NCBI RefSeq assembly: GCF_003999195.1
Contig: NZ_RJVR01000216.1
Location: 38,929-102,928, forward strand
DNA from: Streptomyces soli
Lineage (GTDB): Bacteria > Actinomycetota > Actinomycetes > Streptomycetales > Streptomycetaceae
Length of the DNA stretch: 64,000 nt
Direction of reading: 5' to 3'
Shown: positions 55,977-64,000 of the stretch, in pieces
Layout of the letters: each line of letters begins with the position of its first letter
How positions within the stretch are numbered: position 1 is the stretch's first letter
Translations under genes and position numbers: made by a program
The notes under the pieces: model-generated
Told to the model about the DNA's origin: nothing
Databases searched by the model: none
Seen by the model: the letters and a program-made list of their open reading frames with translations, nothing else

Positions 55977-56921
55977 TCAGGCGGCGAGCCGCCCACCTTC
56001 CAGGTCGATGTCGAATGTGGCGACGAACTCGGTGAGCCAGCTGCGGAACTCCGGCCCCAGGTCGGACCGTTCACAGGCCAGCCGGACCACCGTGCGGAGG
56101 TATTCGGCCTTGTCCCCGGTGTCGTAGCGGCGGCCCGTGAAGACCACGCCCCGCACCTCGTCGGTGAGCGCCAGTTCCTCGATCGCGTCGGTGAGCTGGA
56201 TCTCGCCGCCGCGGCCGGGCTCGGTGCGCTCCAGGACCTCGAAGACCTTCGGGTCCAGGACATAGCGGCCGATGACCGCGTAGTTGCTGGGCGCGACCTC
56301 GCGGGACGGCTTCTCGACCAGACCGGTGACGTGGACGACGCCGGTCTCGTCGCTGGGCTTGACGGCCGCGCAGCCGTAGAGGTGGATCTGGGACGGGTCG
56401 ACCTCCATGAGGGCGATGACGCTGCCGCCGTAGCGGGCGCGCACGTCGAGCATGACCTTGAGCAGGGTCTCGCGCTCGTCGATGAGGTCGTCGCCGAGCA
56501 GTACGGCGAAGGGCTCGTTGCCGACATGGCTCCGCGCGCACAGCACGGCGTGACCGAGGCCGAGCGGGTCACCCTGCCGGATGTGGTGGATGCGGGCCAG
56601 CTGTGAGGCGCTGCGGACCGCGTGGAGGCGGGCGAGGTCGCCCTTGGCCTCCAGAGCTCGCTCCAGCTCGGAGGCCTGGTCGAAGTGGTCCTCGATCGCA
56701 CGCTTGTGGCGACCGGTGACCATCAGGACGTCGTCGAGCCCGGCCGCGGAGGCCTCCTCGACGACGTACTGGATCGCGGGCTTGTCGACGACCGGGAGCA
56801 TCTCCTTGGGCGTCGCCTTGGTCGCGGGCAGGAAGCGCGTGCCGAGGCCGGCGGCCGGGACTACGGCCTTCCTGACACCGTGGGTGGGGTGAGAGGTGGT
56901 GTGGGGGGTCATGGGCGTCAT
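55977..56921 (-). CDS. galU: UTP-glucose-1-phosphate uridylyltransferase
   Basis: A 314-residue nucleotidyltransferase that makes UDP-glucose from glucose-1-phosphate and UTP. The nucleotide loop is AAGLGTRFLPATKATPKEML, and the sugar-binding EKP segment is LVEKPSREVAPS. It supplies sugar donors, fitting the nearby glycosyltransferases. The sensor kinase gene follows after 9 bp. Confidence 0.93.
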   Translation of the reverse strand: MTPMTPHTTSHPTHGVRKAVVPAAGLGTRFLPATKATPKEMLPVVDKPAIQYVVEEASAAGLDDVLMVTGRHKRAIEDHFDQASELERALEAKGDLARLHAVRSASQLARIHHIRQGDPLGLGHAVLCARSHVGNEPFAVLLGDDLIDERETLLKVMLDVRARYGGSVIALMEVDPSQIHLYGCAAVKPSDETGVVHVTGLVEKPSREVAPSNYAVIGRYVLDPKVFEVLERTEPGRGGEIQLTDAIEELALTDEVRGVVFTGRRYDTGDKAEYLRTVVRLACERSDLGPEFRSWLTEFVATFDIDLEGGRLAA

Positions 56922-57014
56922 GCTGTATCACCGGGATGAGAGGGCTCTGAATTCCCCCTGAGGCCGTTCCCAGAAAGGGAGTTCACATGTTCAGGGGGCC
57001 TTCGGCCAGCGGTT

Positions 57015-57626
57015 TCAGGCACTGCGGACCGGCGTACGGCGACGGGCCCGCAGGGCCTCGATTCCGGCCGGCAGGACCGACACCACGATGATCGCGACCA
57101 GCACCACATCGATGTGGTCCCGGATGAAGCCGATCTGCCCCAGGAAGTAGCCGGCCACGGTCACGCCCGCACCCCAGAGCACGCCACCGAGGACGTTGAA
57201 GACCGTGAAAGCGCGGTACGTCATGCCGCTCACGCCCGCGAGGATCGGGGTGAAGGTCCGTACGACGGGGACGAAGCGGGCCAGGACCAGGGCCTTGGGG
57301 CCGTGCCGCTCGAAGAAGTCGTGCGCCTTGGTGACGTACTCCTGCTTGAACAGCCGCGAGTTCGGTCGCCGGAAGAGCGCGGGCCCCGCTCTGCGGCCGA
57401 AGACGTATCCGACCTGGTTACCGAGGATCGAGGCGACGGAGATCAGCAGGCAGACCAGCCACAGCGGCTGGTGGATCACCTGGTGCTGGGAGATCAGCAG
57501 CCCGGCGGTGAAGAGCACGGAGTCACCGGGCAGGAAGAAGCCGATGAGGAGCCCGGACTCGGCGAAGACTATCGCGAGGACGCCCAGCAGTCCGAAGGCG
57601 GAGACCAGGTGGTTGGCGTCGAACAT
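57015..57626 (-). CDS. DedA-family membrane protein
   Basis: A 203-residue DedA/Tvp38 protein with the typical reentrant region (FLPGDSVLFTAGLLIS), then GNQVGYVFGRRAGPALF and RFVPVVRTFTPILAGVSGM. DedA proteins move undecaprenyl phosphate or phospholipids across the membrane. The start lies 2 bp after the response regulator stop. Confidence 0.92.
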   Translation of the reverse strand: MFDANHLVSAFGLLGVLAIVFAESGLLIGFFLPGDSVLFTAGLLISQHQVIHQPLWLVCLLISVASILGNQVGYVFGRRAGPALFRRPNSRLFKQEYVTKAHDFFERHGPKALVLARFVPVVRTFTPILAGVSGMTYRAFTVFNVLGGVLWGAGVTVAGYFLGQIGFIRDHIDVVLVAIIVVSVLPAGIEALRARRRTPVRSA

Positions 57627-57628
57627 GC

Positions 57629-58486
57629 TCAGCGGACCTCGCGGACCCTGGGCGAACGCAGCGCATAGCCGGTGCCGCGCTCGGTGTGGATGAGCCGGGG
57701 CAGGCCGCCCGCCTCGGTCTTGCGGCGCAGATACATCACGTACACGTCGAGCGTGTTGGAGGTCGGCTCGAAGTCGAAGCCCCAGACCTCGCGCAGGATG
57801 GCGGCCCGGCTGAGCACCTGGCGCGGGTGCGCCATGAAGAGTTTGAGCAGGGCGTACTCGGTCTTGGTGAGGTCCAGCCGCTTGCCGCCGCGGGTGACCT
57901 CGCGGGTGCGCAGGTCCATCGCGACGTCCTCGAAGGTCAGCTGCTGCTTGGACCCGCTGGCGGCGTGCGGCGAGCCGGGGGGGCCCTGCGACTGTACGGG
58001 CGGCAGGTGCGCGCTGCGCCGCAGCAGGGCGCGTACGCGGGCGAGCAGCTCGTCGCCGGCGAAGGGCTTGGGGAGGTAGTCGTCGGCGCCGTTGTCGAGG
58101 CCGACGATGCGGTCGCCGACGGCGTCACGGGCGGTGAGCATGAGGATGGGCACCGTGTCGCCCTTGGCGCGGATCCGGCGGGCGGCGGCGAGGCCGTCGA
58201 GGACGGGCATCATCACGTCCAGCAGGATCAGGTCGGGGTGCTCGGTCTCCAGCTGGTGGAGGGCATCCATTCCGTCTTTGGCGGTGTCGACCTCGTAGCC
58301 CTCGAACTCCAGGCTTCTGGTCAGCGCCTCACGGACTGCCGGCTCGTCGTCAACGATGAGGATCCGCGCCGGGTTCTCGGTCTGGGTCGCGTCGTACATG
58401 TCGTCCACGGTCGCCCCAGAATCTGTGAAATCCCTGAGAGAAAAATGTGTGGAGCCGTAGAATCCGCTTTCGTCCGCGCCGCTCAT
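57629..58486 (-). CDS. OmpR-family response regulator 2 (intact)
   Basis: A 285-residue regulator. The receiver carries VDDEPA, the aspartate in [13 protein letters not shown] and lysine in YLPKPF; a glycine/serine-rich insert separates it from the winged helix ending [20 protein letters not shown]. It starts at ATG 58486 (overlapping the upstream regulator's stop by 4 nt) or at [20 protein letters not shown] (58399). Second of two adjacent regulators; the kinase at 54570 is the likely partner. Confidence 0.9.
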   Translation of the reverse strand: MSGADESGFYGSTHFSLRDFTDSGATVDDMYDATQTENPARILIVDDEPAVREALTRSLEFEGYEVDTAKDGMDALHQLETEHPDLILLDVMMPVLDGLAAARRIRAKGDTVPILMLTARDAVGDRIVGLDNGADDYLPKPFAGDELLARVRALLRRSAHLPPVQSQGPPGSPHAASGSKQQLTFEDVAMDLRTREVTRGGKRLDLTKTEYALLKLFMAHPRQVLSRAAILREVWGFDFEPTSNTLDVYVMYLRRKTEAGGLPRLIHTERGTGYALRSPRVREVR

Positions 58487-59234
58487 GCGACCGCTTCCAG
58501 GTCCGAGTCGAGTACGTAGCCGACCCCCCGCACCGTACGGATCAGCCGTGGCCGGCCGCCCGTCTCGGTTTTGCGGCGCAGATACATCACGTGACGTCCA
58601 GCGTGTTGGCGGTGGGCAGGCCGTGGTCGCCCCACAGGGCCTTGAGCAGCCATTCGCGCTCCAGGACCTGCCGGGGGCGGGCTAGGAAGAGCTCGAGCAG
58701 TGCGAACTCTGTGCGGGTGAGACGCAGGTCACGCCCGTCGCGGCTGACCTCGCGACCGACGGTGTCCATCCGCAGGCCGGCGAAGCTGTGGACGGTGTCC
58801 TGGGGCTTCGTGCCGGTGCGGTTGCGGCGCAGCAGGGCGCGGATGCGGGCGATCAGCTCGTCGGTGGAGAAGGGCTTGGCGAGGTAGTCGTCGGCGCCGG
58901 TCTCCAGGCCGGTGACGCGGTCGCCGATGGTGTCGCGGGCGGTGAGCATCAGCACCGGGACCTCTTCGCCACGGGCGCGGAGGTGACGGCAGGCGGTGAG
59001 GCCGTCCATGTGGGGGAGCAGAACGTCCAGAATGACGAGGTCGGGGTGGGTCGACTCGACCATGTCGAGGGCTTCCTCGCCGTCGCCGGCGAGCAGGACC
59101 TCGTAACCCCGTCTGCTGAGGATCAGGTGGAGGGCGTCCCGGATCGCCCGCTCGTCGTCGACCACCAGGATGCTGGGGGCAATACCGCTGCCGGTACCGA
59201 CTCCCGATCCCGCCTCCGTCATCATCATCGCCAT
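58483..59234 (-). pseudogene. OmpR-family response regulator 1, broken by a 1-bp frameshift
   Basis: The receiver (VDDERA, VILDVLLPHMDG, YLAKPF) and most of the winged helix are normal, but the frame stops after ANTLDVT. Restoring one base near 58590, where homologs read GACGTCTACGTGATG and this sequence reads GACGTCACGTGATG, re-opens the frame to [20 protein letters not shown] and a stop at 58483 that overlaps the next regulator's start. The recognition wing is lost unless this is a sequencing error. Confidence 0.85.
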
Positions 59235-61318
59235 GTTCGGTTCTCCGTCGCGAGCTCGGTGGAAACGCGGAACTGGCCGGTGTCGAACCTGTCCAACCTG
59301 TCCAATTTGTCCAACTTGTCGAACTGCCCGGTGCCGTCCGCCGTTCCGTTGTTCTGCGAGTGGTGCAGGTGCGCGTAGGCACCGCCTTGGGCCAGTAGTT
59401 GGTGGTGGGTGCCGACCTCGGCCAGCCGGCCGTGGTCCAGGACGAGGATCCGGTCGGCGTCGGGGGCGAGGTTCAGGTCGTGGGTGATCATGATCGTGGT
59501 GCGGCCGCTCATCAGGCGGCGCAGCGGCTTGATCACACGGCGGGCGGCGAGCGCGTCGAGGCCGGTGGTCGGCTCGTCCAGCACCAGGATAGGCGAGTCG
59601 CGCAGCATGGCACGGGCGATCGCGATGCGTTGCAGCTGGCCGCCGGACAGCTGGGCGGTGTGGGTGTCGATCTCCGTGTCGTAGCCCTTGGGGAGGGTCG
59701 CGATGAAGTCGTGGGCCTGGGCGTCGCGGGCGGCGGCGACGATCTCCTCGTCGGTGGCGCCGGGGCGGCCGCAGGCGATGTTCTCGCGGATGGTGGCGTG
59801 CAGGATGAGGGTCTTCTGCGGCAGCAGCGTGATCTGTTCCCGCAGGTGGTCGACCGGATAGTCGCTGAGCGGGATGCCGTCGAGGCGTACGAAGCCGGCG
59901 GCCGGGTCGTAGAAGCGCAGCAGCAGCTTGGAAATGGTCGACTTGCCGGCGCCGCTCGCGCCGGTGACCAGGACCAGCTCGCCGGGGTGGGCGGAGAAGG
60001 AGACGTTGCGTACGGAGTCCTTCGCCGCGCCGGGGTAGCGGAAGCCGACCTGCTGGAAGTCGACATGGCCCTGTACGCGGCGGGGGACGGGGACGGCCCG
60101 TTCGGGGTCGCGGACGGCGGGCTCGGCGTCCATGATCTCCAGGATCCGCTCGGCGCCGGCCGTGGCGGCGTTCAACGTCAGCCCCAGGGTGCCCAGCGAG
60201 CGGATCGGCGGGTAGAGGTAGCCGAGGAAGGCGGCGAAGGCGAGCAGCTTACCGATGGTCATCCGGCCCTGGGAGATCTCCCAGGCACCGAGGCCGATCA
60301 CGACCAGGACGCAGACGGTCTCGACGACCTCGACCAGCTGGCTGTAGCGCTCACTGAGCCGGCCGCTGGTGACCGAGGCCGTCATCCAGGCCCTGGCCTC
60401 CAGCCGCAGTCGCTTCTCCTCGGCCCGCTTACGGTTGTAGGCCTGAGTCAGCAGGATGTTGCCGAGGGACTCCTCGACGACCGAGGTGATCGCGCCGTCG
60501 GCGACCCGCTCGTCGCGGGAGACGTCCTTGAGCTTGCCCGAGAAGAGCTTTGCGGACAGCCAGAACAGCGGTGCCAGGACGAAGGTGGCCAGCGCCAGGT
60601 CCCAGCGGATCCATAGGGCCGCGGCGGAGAAGAAGACCACGCTGAAGACTGCCGAGATGGTGCCGACGACGCCAGAGACCACCATGTGTTCGATCGACTC
60701 GACGTCGCCGGTGAGGCGTTCGACCAGGTCACCGAGGCGGTGCCGCTGGAAGAAGTCGGGCGGAAGGTCCTGTACGTGGGAGAAGACCTTGGCGCGCAGC
60801 CGCAGCACGAACCGCTCGGCCGTCCACACCGCGAGCGAGTTGCCGACGTAGCCGACGATCGCGCCGAGGACCGTGACCCCGAGCCACTTCCCGGCCGGCG
60901 CCCAGAAGGCGGACAGTGAGCCGGTCGTCAGGGCGGTGTCGGTGAGGTCGCTGAAGAGCAGGATGGCGGCGGTCTCACCGAGGGCGGCGATGACCACGCA
61001 CAGGACGATGACGGCCAGCCAGCGGCGGTCGCCCTTGGTCAGAGGCCAGAAGCGCTTGAAAGCCTCGCGGACCGGGAGGTGGGGGGTGTACTCCTCCTCT
61101 TCCTCCGTCTCGGCCTCGACCTCGGGGGCGTAACCGCCCTCGTAGATGATTTCGAACTGGCCGGTGTGGCGGTGGCGTCCGTACGGGCGGGCGCGCTTGG
61201 GCTGCGTGCGGTGCCGGCCCACAGCGCCTGCGGCAGCTTCGTCCGGGTCGATGACGCGCAGTTGCATCGTCGCCTGGTCTTGATACGCGGACAAGGTCTC
61301 TCCCACCTCGATACCCAC
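59225..61318 (-). CDS. ABC exporter (fused permease-ATPase)
   Basis: A 697-residue half-transporter of the exporter type. About 100 cytoplasmic residues, including a strongly acidic run (EVEAETEEEEEY), precede six transmembrane helices. The ATPase has Walker A GASGAGKST, signature LSGGQLQR, Walker B ILVLDEP and H-loop ITHDLN. There is no C39 peptidase domain. The C-terminal tail carries repeated LDK/LDR units coded by a 9-bp tandem repeat. Three genes for tiny lysine-rich peptides lie directly upstream in the same direction, making them candidate cargo (inference). The stop overlaps the start of the response regulator gene. Confidence 0.9.
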   Translation of the reverse strand: MGIEVGETLSAYQDQATMQLRVIDPDEAAAGAVGRHRTQPKRARPYGRHRHTGQFEIIYEGGYAPEVEAETEEEEEYTPHLPVREAFKRFWPLTKGDRRWLAVIVLCVVIAALGETAAILLFSDLTDTALTTGSLSAFWAPAGKWLGVTVLGAIVGYVGNSLAVWTAERFVLRLRAKVFSHVQDLPPDFFQRHRLGDLVERLTGDVESIEHMVVSGVVGTISAVFSVVFFSAAALWIRWDLALATFVLAPLFWLSAKLFSGKLKDVSRDERVADGAITSVVEESLGNILLTQAYNRKRAEEKRLRLEARAWMTASVTSGRLSERYSQLVEVVETVCVLVVIGLGAWEISQGRMTIGKLLAFAAFLGYLYPPIRSLGTLGLTLNAATAGAERILEIMDAEPAVRDPERAVPVPRRVQGHVDFQQVGFRYPGAAKDSVRNVSFSAHPGELVLVTGASGAGKSTISKLLLRFYDPAAGFVRLDGIPLSDYPVDHLREQITLLPQKTLILHATIRENIACGRPGATDEEIVAAARDAQAHDFIATLPKGYDTEIDTHTAQLSGGQLQRIAIARAMLRDSPILVLDEPTTGLDALAARRVIKPLRRLMSGRTTIMITHDLNLAPDADRILVLDHGRLAEVGTHHQLLAQGGAYAHLHHSQNNGTADGTGQFDKLDKLDRLDRFDTGQFRVSTELATENRTWR
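59281..59325. repeat. five 9-bp tandem repeats in the ABC exporter gene
   Basis: Five units of the form tgtc(c/g)aa(c/t)(c/t) code for the repeated L-D-K/R tripeptides of the C-terminal tail. Length variation in steps of three residues would keep the frame. Confidence 0.8.
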
Positions 61319-61385
61319 TGACGTACGGACATGGCCGAGGCGGGCCTGCGGCTCTGCGCCGCGGCCCGCCTCCGGTTCCTCTGGG

Positions 61386-61499
61386 TCAGCCGCCGATGGG
61401 GCGACGACGCTCGGGCTTCTCGTGGGCCTTCTTCGCAGCGGACTTGGCCGGCTCGTGCTTGCGGGCGGGCTTGACCGGGGCGATCTTCTTGAAGCTCAT
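61386..61499 (-). CDS. 37-residue lysine-rich peptide 1
   Basis: Starts MSFKKIAPVKPARKHEPAK and ends RRRPIGG; 12 of 37 residues are Lys or Arg, with many Ala and Pro and no hydrophobic helix or signal peptide. The ribosome-binding site is ggaagag. It lies 67 bp upstream of the ABC exporter start, same strand. It is clearly related to the next peptide: the same MSF(K/R)K(I/V)AP start and RPIG(G/D) end. No known family. Confidence 0.65.
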   Translation of the reverse strand: MSFKKIAPVKPARKHEPAKSAAKKAHEKPERRRPIGG

Positions 61500-61574
61500 G
61501 CGGGTGTCTCTTCCGTTCCGTGCTGGGTGGTGCGAGTGCGGGTGCGGGTGGCCGCGGGGACTGAGCTGGTGCGG

Positions 61575-61706
61575 TCAGTCACCGATCGGGCGCGGGCGGT
61601 CCTTCTTGTGGGTCTTCTTGGTGGCCGGCTTCGCCGGAGCGGCCTTCTTGTGGACCTCGTGCTTGGGGGCCGGCTTGGCGAGGGGGGCGACCTTGCGGAA
61701 GCTCAT
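61575..61706 (-). CDS. 43-residue lysine-rich peptide 2
   Basis: Starts MSFRKVAPLAKPAPKHE and ends DRPRPIGD; ten lysines and three arginines. A good ribosome-binding site (aaagggagaa) precedes the ATG. It is a paralog of peptide 1, 75 bp upstream of it, and part of the same direction of transcription toward the exporter. Confidence 0.65.
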   Translation of the reverse strand: MSFRKVAPLAKPAPKHEVHKKAAPAKPATKKTHKKDRPRPIGD

Positions 61707-61911
61707 GAGGATTCTCCCTTTTTCGCGTTCTCTTGCATCTTTCCGTCGTTGCCCTTTCGGCTTCGACACGGAAAACATTACGCGACGGAATGGCTTTCGG
61801 AAGCCAATTGCGGTGAGATGCCTATGAAATGAATGTGAGGCCCCTTCTCACCCTGGAACGGGAACCGCAGGCCTCCATGAGAGCGTCCAGTACCCGAGCG
61901 CCAGGAACGCG

Positions 61912-61945
61912 AAGAGGGCCGGCGGTCAGTGCCACCAGCCCTCTT
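61912..61945 (-). terminator. hairpin after lysine-rich peptide 3 gene
   Basis: AAGAGGGC and GCCCTCTT (8-bp arms, 18-nt loop) lie 30 bp downstream of the peptide 3 stop codon. The 268 bp between peptides 2 and 3 hold no other gene; an AT-richer part near 61740-61830 could contain a promoter for peptides 2 and 1. Confidence 0.5.
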
Positions 61946-61974
61946 TCAGGCTACGAACTGCCAGACTGCGAAGC

Positions 61975-62109
61975 TCAGTTGGTCGCAGAACCGTCCGCGT
62001 TGACCGGCCGGGGGGCCGGCGCGTGCTTCTTCTTCGCCTTCGGCTTCGGCGGCAGGGTGAGAAGCTTCTTCTTCGGCTTGGGCAGCGGGGCAGAAGCCTT
62101 GAAAGCCAT
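61975..62109 (-). CDS. 44-residue lysine-rich peptide 3
   Basis: Starts MAFKASAPLPKPKKKLLTLP, continues with a second Lys/Pro block (KPKAKKKHAPAPRP) and ends with an uncharged tail (VNADGSATN). Ten lysines. It shares with peptides 1 and 2 the M(S/A)F(K/R) start and the Lys/Pro/Ala composition. The ribosome-binding site is agagg. The region 62110-62384 upstream is fairly AT-rich and holds divergent promoters. Confidence 0.6.
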   Translation of the reverse strand: MAFKASAPLPKPKKKLLTLPPKPKAKKKHAPAPRPVNADGSATN

Positions 62110-62384
62110 CTCAATTACCTCTTCGTTGTGTGCTGTTGGCGTCCGTTCGACGCCGACAGAGAGGACAGTACAGAGATCAACAGCGGCGGACAGCCGAATA
62201 TCGTTAAGCCCCGGTGAGCAGTCGGTTAGGTTTACTCATGTTGGATCAGAGAATCCTCATGACGAGCAGTCCCGGCCCTGCATTCGGTCGAGAGACAGTA
62301 ACCGCCGGGTAAATTATTGTTTTCTCATCGGGAGTTAATTGACATCTCAGCGTCAGCCCATAACGCGTGGGAAGGCTGGCCGCC

Positions 62385-64000
62385 ATGTCCGTTTCCACTC
62401 CCCCCACTCCCGCCGCCGTACGGGCCAGGCAACTGGCCCTCGGCAGCCCCCGCGCCCCCCGCTGGGCCCGGCCCGCACTGTGGGCCGTCCTGGTACTGGC
62501 CGCCGCCCTGTACGTCTGGAACCTCTCGTCCATCGGCAACGCCAACTCCTTCTACGCCGCTTCCGTACTCAGCGGCACCCAGAGCTGGAAGGCGCTCTTC
62601 TTCGGCTCCCTCGACGCCGGGAACTTCATCACCGTCGACAAACCGCCGCTCGCCGAGTGGGTGATGGGCCTGTCGTGCCGGGTCTTCGGCTTCGGCACCT
62701 GGCAGATGATGCTGCCGGTCGCCGCGGCGGGCGTCGCCTCGGTCGGACTCCTCTACACCATGGTCCGGCGCAGCTTCGGCTACGTGGCCGCCACCATCGC
62801 GGCCCTCGTACTCGCCCTCACCCCGATCACCGTCGCCATCAACCGCGACAACAACCCCGACCCCTTCCTGGTGCTCCTCATGCTGCTCGGCGCCGCCGGG
62901 TGCCTGCGCGCCATCCGTACGGGCCGGCTCGCGCCGCTCGTATGGTGCGGGGTCGCGGTGGGCTTCGCCTTCGACGACAAGATGCTCCAGGGCTACATGT
63001 GCCTTCCCGCCTTCGTGTTGGCGTACGCCTTCGCGGCCAAGGTCGACGTCTGGAAGCGGGTCCGCAATCTGGCGGTGGCGGGCGTGGCACTGGCCGCGTC
63101 CACCCTCTGGTACGTCGTGGTCGCCGACTTCCTGGTGTCCAGGGACTCCAGGCCGTACATCGGCGGCTCCACGGACAACACGGTCTGGAACCTCGTCATC
63201 GGCTACAACGGCCTCGGCCGGGTCTTCGGCGCCAGCGCTGTCGGAGGCAGCGCCTTCGGTCAGGGTGCGAACTTCGGCGGCGCGGCCGGTGCTGGGCGCC
63301 TGTTCAACAGCATCATGGGCGGCCAGATCTCCTGGCTGATCCCCTTTGCCACGATCGCGCTGCTGGCCGGGCTGGTGCTGCGCGGGCGGCGGCCCCGTAC
63401 GGACATGCAGCGGGCCTCCTACCTGCTGTGGGGCGGCTGGTTCGGCGTTCACTACCTCGTCTTCAGCTTCGCCGAGGGCACCTTCCACCCCTACTACACG
63501 ACCGCCATGGCCCCCGGCATCGCCGCCCTCGTTGGCGCGGGCAGCGCGGCCATGTACCGGGCCTTCCGGCTCGGCAGCCTGCGCTGGGTGTGGGTGCTGC
63601 CCGCCGCGATCGCGGTGAGCGCGGTGTGGGCGGTCGTCCTGCTCGACCGCACGACCAGCTGGAACGCCTGGCTGGGCCCCGTCGTCGGCGTCGTCGCGGC
63701 GCTGTCGATCGCCGGTCTGCTCGCCATGCGCTTCGCCCCCAAGCTGCCGTCACCGCGCCGGCTGGGCGCCGCGGCTGCGGCCGCCGGACTGCTGGCCCTG
63801 CTGGCCGGCCCCGGCGCGTACGCCATGGACGCGGCCACCAGCGGCGCGGCCAACGGCACCAACCCGACGGCCGGCCCCTCGACGGGCGGCGACAGGGGCG
63901 GCATGGGAGGCATGGGCGGCGGCGGTATGCGCGGCGGTGCCGGTGGCGGTGGCGGCATGAACCGGCCCGGCGGCGCGCAGGGTGGGCCGCCGGGCGGCCA
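62385..64000 (+). CDS. GT39/ArnT-like polytopic glycosyltransferase, 3' end beyond window
   Basis: An open frame from ATG 62385 (ribosome-binding site gggaagg) to the window edge, over 538 codons. The hallmark segments are the outside loop TVDKPPLAEWVMG with the catalytic-type acidic residue, INRDNNPDPFLVLLMLLGAA, and DDKMLQGYMCLPAF. About 11-12 transmembrane helices are visible. The C-terminal part turns into a glycine/methionine-rich linker near 63900. It transfers a sugar from a polyprenyl phosphate donor outside the membrane. A TTGACA at 62339-62344 may be its -35 box. Confidence 0.88.
   Translation, partial: MSVSTPPTPAAVRARQLALGSPRAPRWARPALWAVLVLAAALYVWNLSSIGNANSFYAASVLSGTQSWKALFFGSLDAGNFITVDKPPLAEWVMGLSCRVFGFGTWQMMLPVAAAGVASVGLLYTMVRRSFGYVAATIAALVLALTPITVAINRDNNPDPFLVLLMLLGAAGCLRAIRTGRLAPLVWCGVAVGFAFDDKMLQGYMCLPAFVLAYAFAAKVDVWKRVRNLAVAGVALAASTLWYVVVADFLVSRDSRPYIGGSTDNTVWNLVIGYNGLGRVFGASAVGGSAFGQGANFGGAAGAGRLFNSIMGGQISWLIPFATIALLAGLVLRGRRPRTDMQRASYLLWGGWFGVHYLVFSFAEGTFHPYYTTAMAPGIAALVGAGSAAMYRAFRLGSLRWVWVLPAAIAVSAVWAVVLLDRTTSWNAWLGPVVGVVAALSIAGLLAMRFAPKLPSPRRLGAAAAAAGLLALLAGPGAYAMDAATSGAANGTNPTAGPSTGGDRGGMGGMGGGGMRGGAGGGGGMNRPGGAQGGPPGG

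Noticed and set aside
62339..62366. TTGACA with a possible -10 box as a definite promoter of the GT39 gene
   Set aside because: The -35 match is perfect but the -10 candidate (TAACGC at 16 bp) is poor, so I mention it only in the gene entry.

Overview
The window is high-GC actinobacterial chromosome, almost certainly Streptomyces. Supporting this are the GC-rich third codon positions, GTG starts and 4-nt ATGA/GTGA gene overlaps. It also carries genus markers: an RsiG-type anti-sigma factor, GlnR, a Nur-like Fur protein, mycothiol-type formaldehyde dehydrogenase, a cysteine-rich sulfur leader peptide and the GC-rich intergenic repeat common in the genus. From memory, the order DsrE, rhodanese, DUF1416, DUF2993, MoaD, glnR, lacI, htrA, two-component pair matches the core chromosome of S. 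coelicolor. No tRNA, rRNA, CRISPR array, transposase or integrase was seen.

Layout. 1-3.2 kb: Nudix fragment, VOC protein, asd-dapA and a GNAT enzyme. 3.2-10.5 kb: an accessory array of repeated cassettes, each built from a GntR-type regulator with an unrecognised C-terminal domain, an aminoglycoside-phosphotransferase-like kinase, sometimes a HAD phosphatase, and a 55-59 aa membrane protein. One regulator has lost its DNA-binding domain and one HAD copy is truncated. 10.5-14.6 kb: Eis-like acetyltransferase, asparaginase remnant, rsiG, dtd, ygfZ, nur. 14.6-36.9 kb: a choline to glycine catabolic island with betaine/choline ABC uptake, choline dehydrogenase, betaine aldehyde dehydrogenase, a Rieske betaine demethylase system, dimethylglycine oxidase, heterotetrameric sarcosine oxidase, formyl-THF deformylase, formaldehyde detoxification and an IclR regulator. 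A 17-bp palindrome (GTTGC-N7-GCAAC) precedes essentially every transcription unit of this island. Two folate enzyme genes in it, a serine hydroxymethyltransferase and a methylene-THF reductase, are hollowed out by in-frame internal deletions, and soxD and soxA are fused through an in-frame intergenic repeat.

37-52.7 kb: nitrobindin, three tandem membrane-anchored paralogs, sulfur genes with a leader peptide, MoaD, glnR (preceded by a coupled 24-codon reading frame), lacI, htrA and a two-component system. 52.7-64 kb: a deletion scar that cuts both a YciI gene and a GT39 glycosyltransferase, then (minus strand) GtrA, GT2, sensor kinase, galU, DedA, two response regulators (one frameshifted), an ABC exporter and three tiny lysine-rich peptides. 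An intact GT39 glycosyltransferase runs off the right edge.

The strongest candidates for undescribed biology are the GntR/kinase/phosphatase/small-membrane-protein cassettes, the family of lysine-rich peptides beside the ABC exporter, and the island-wide palindrome regulon. Many remnants (asparaginase, glyA, metF, GntR, HAD, YciI, GT39, one response regulator) show that this stretch has suffered repeated small deletions.
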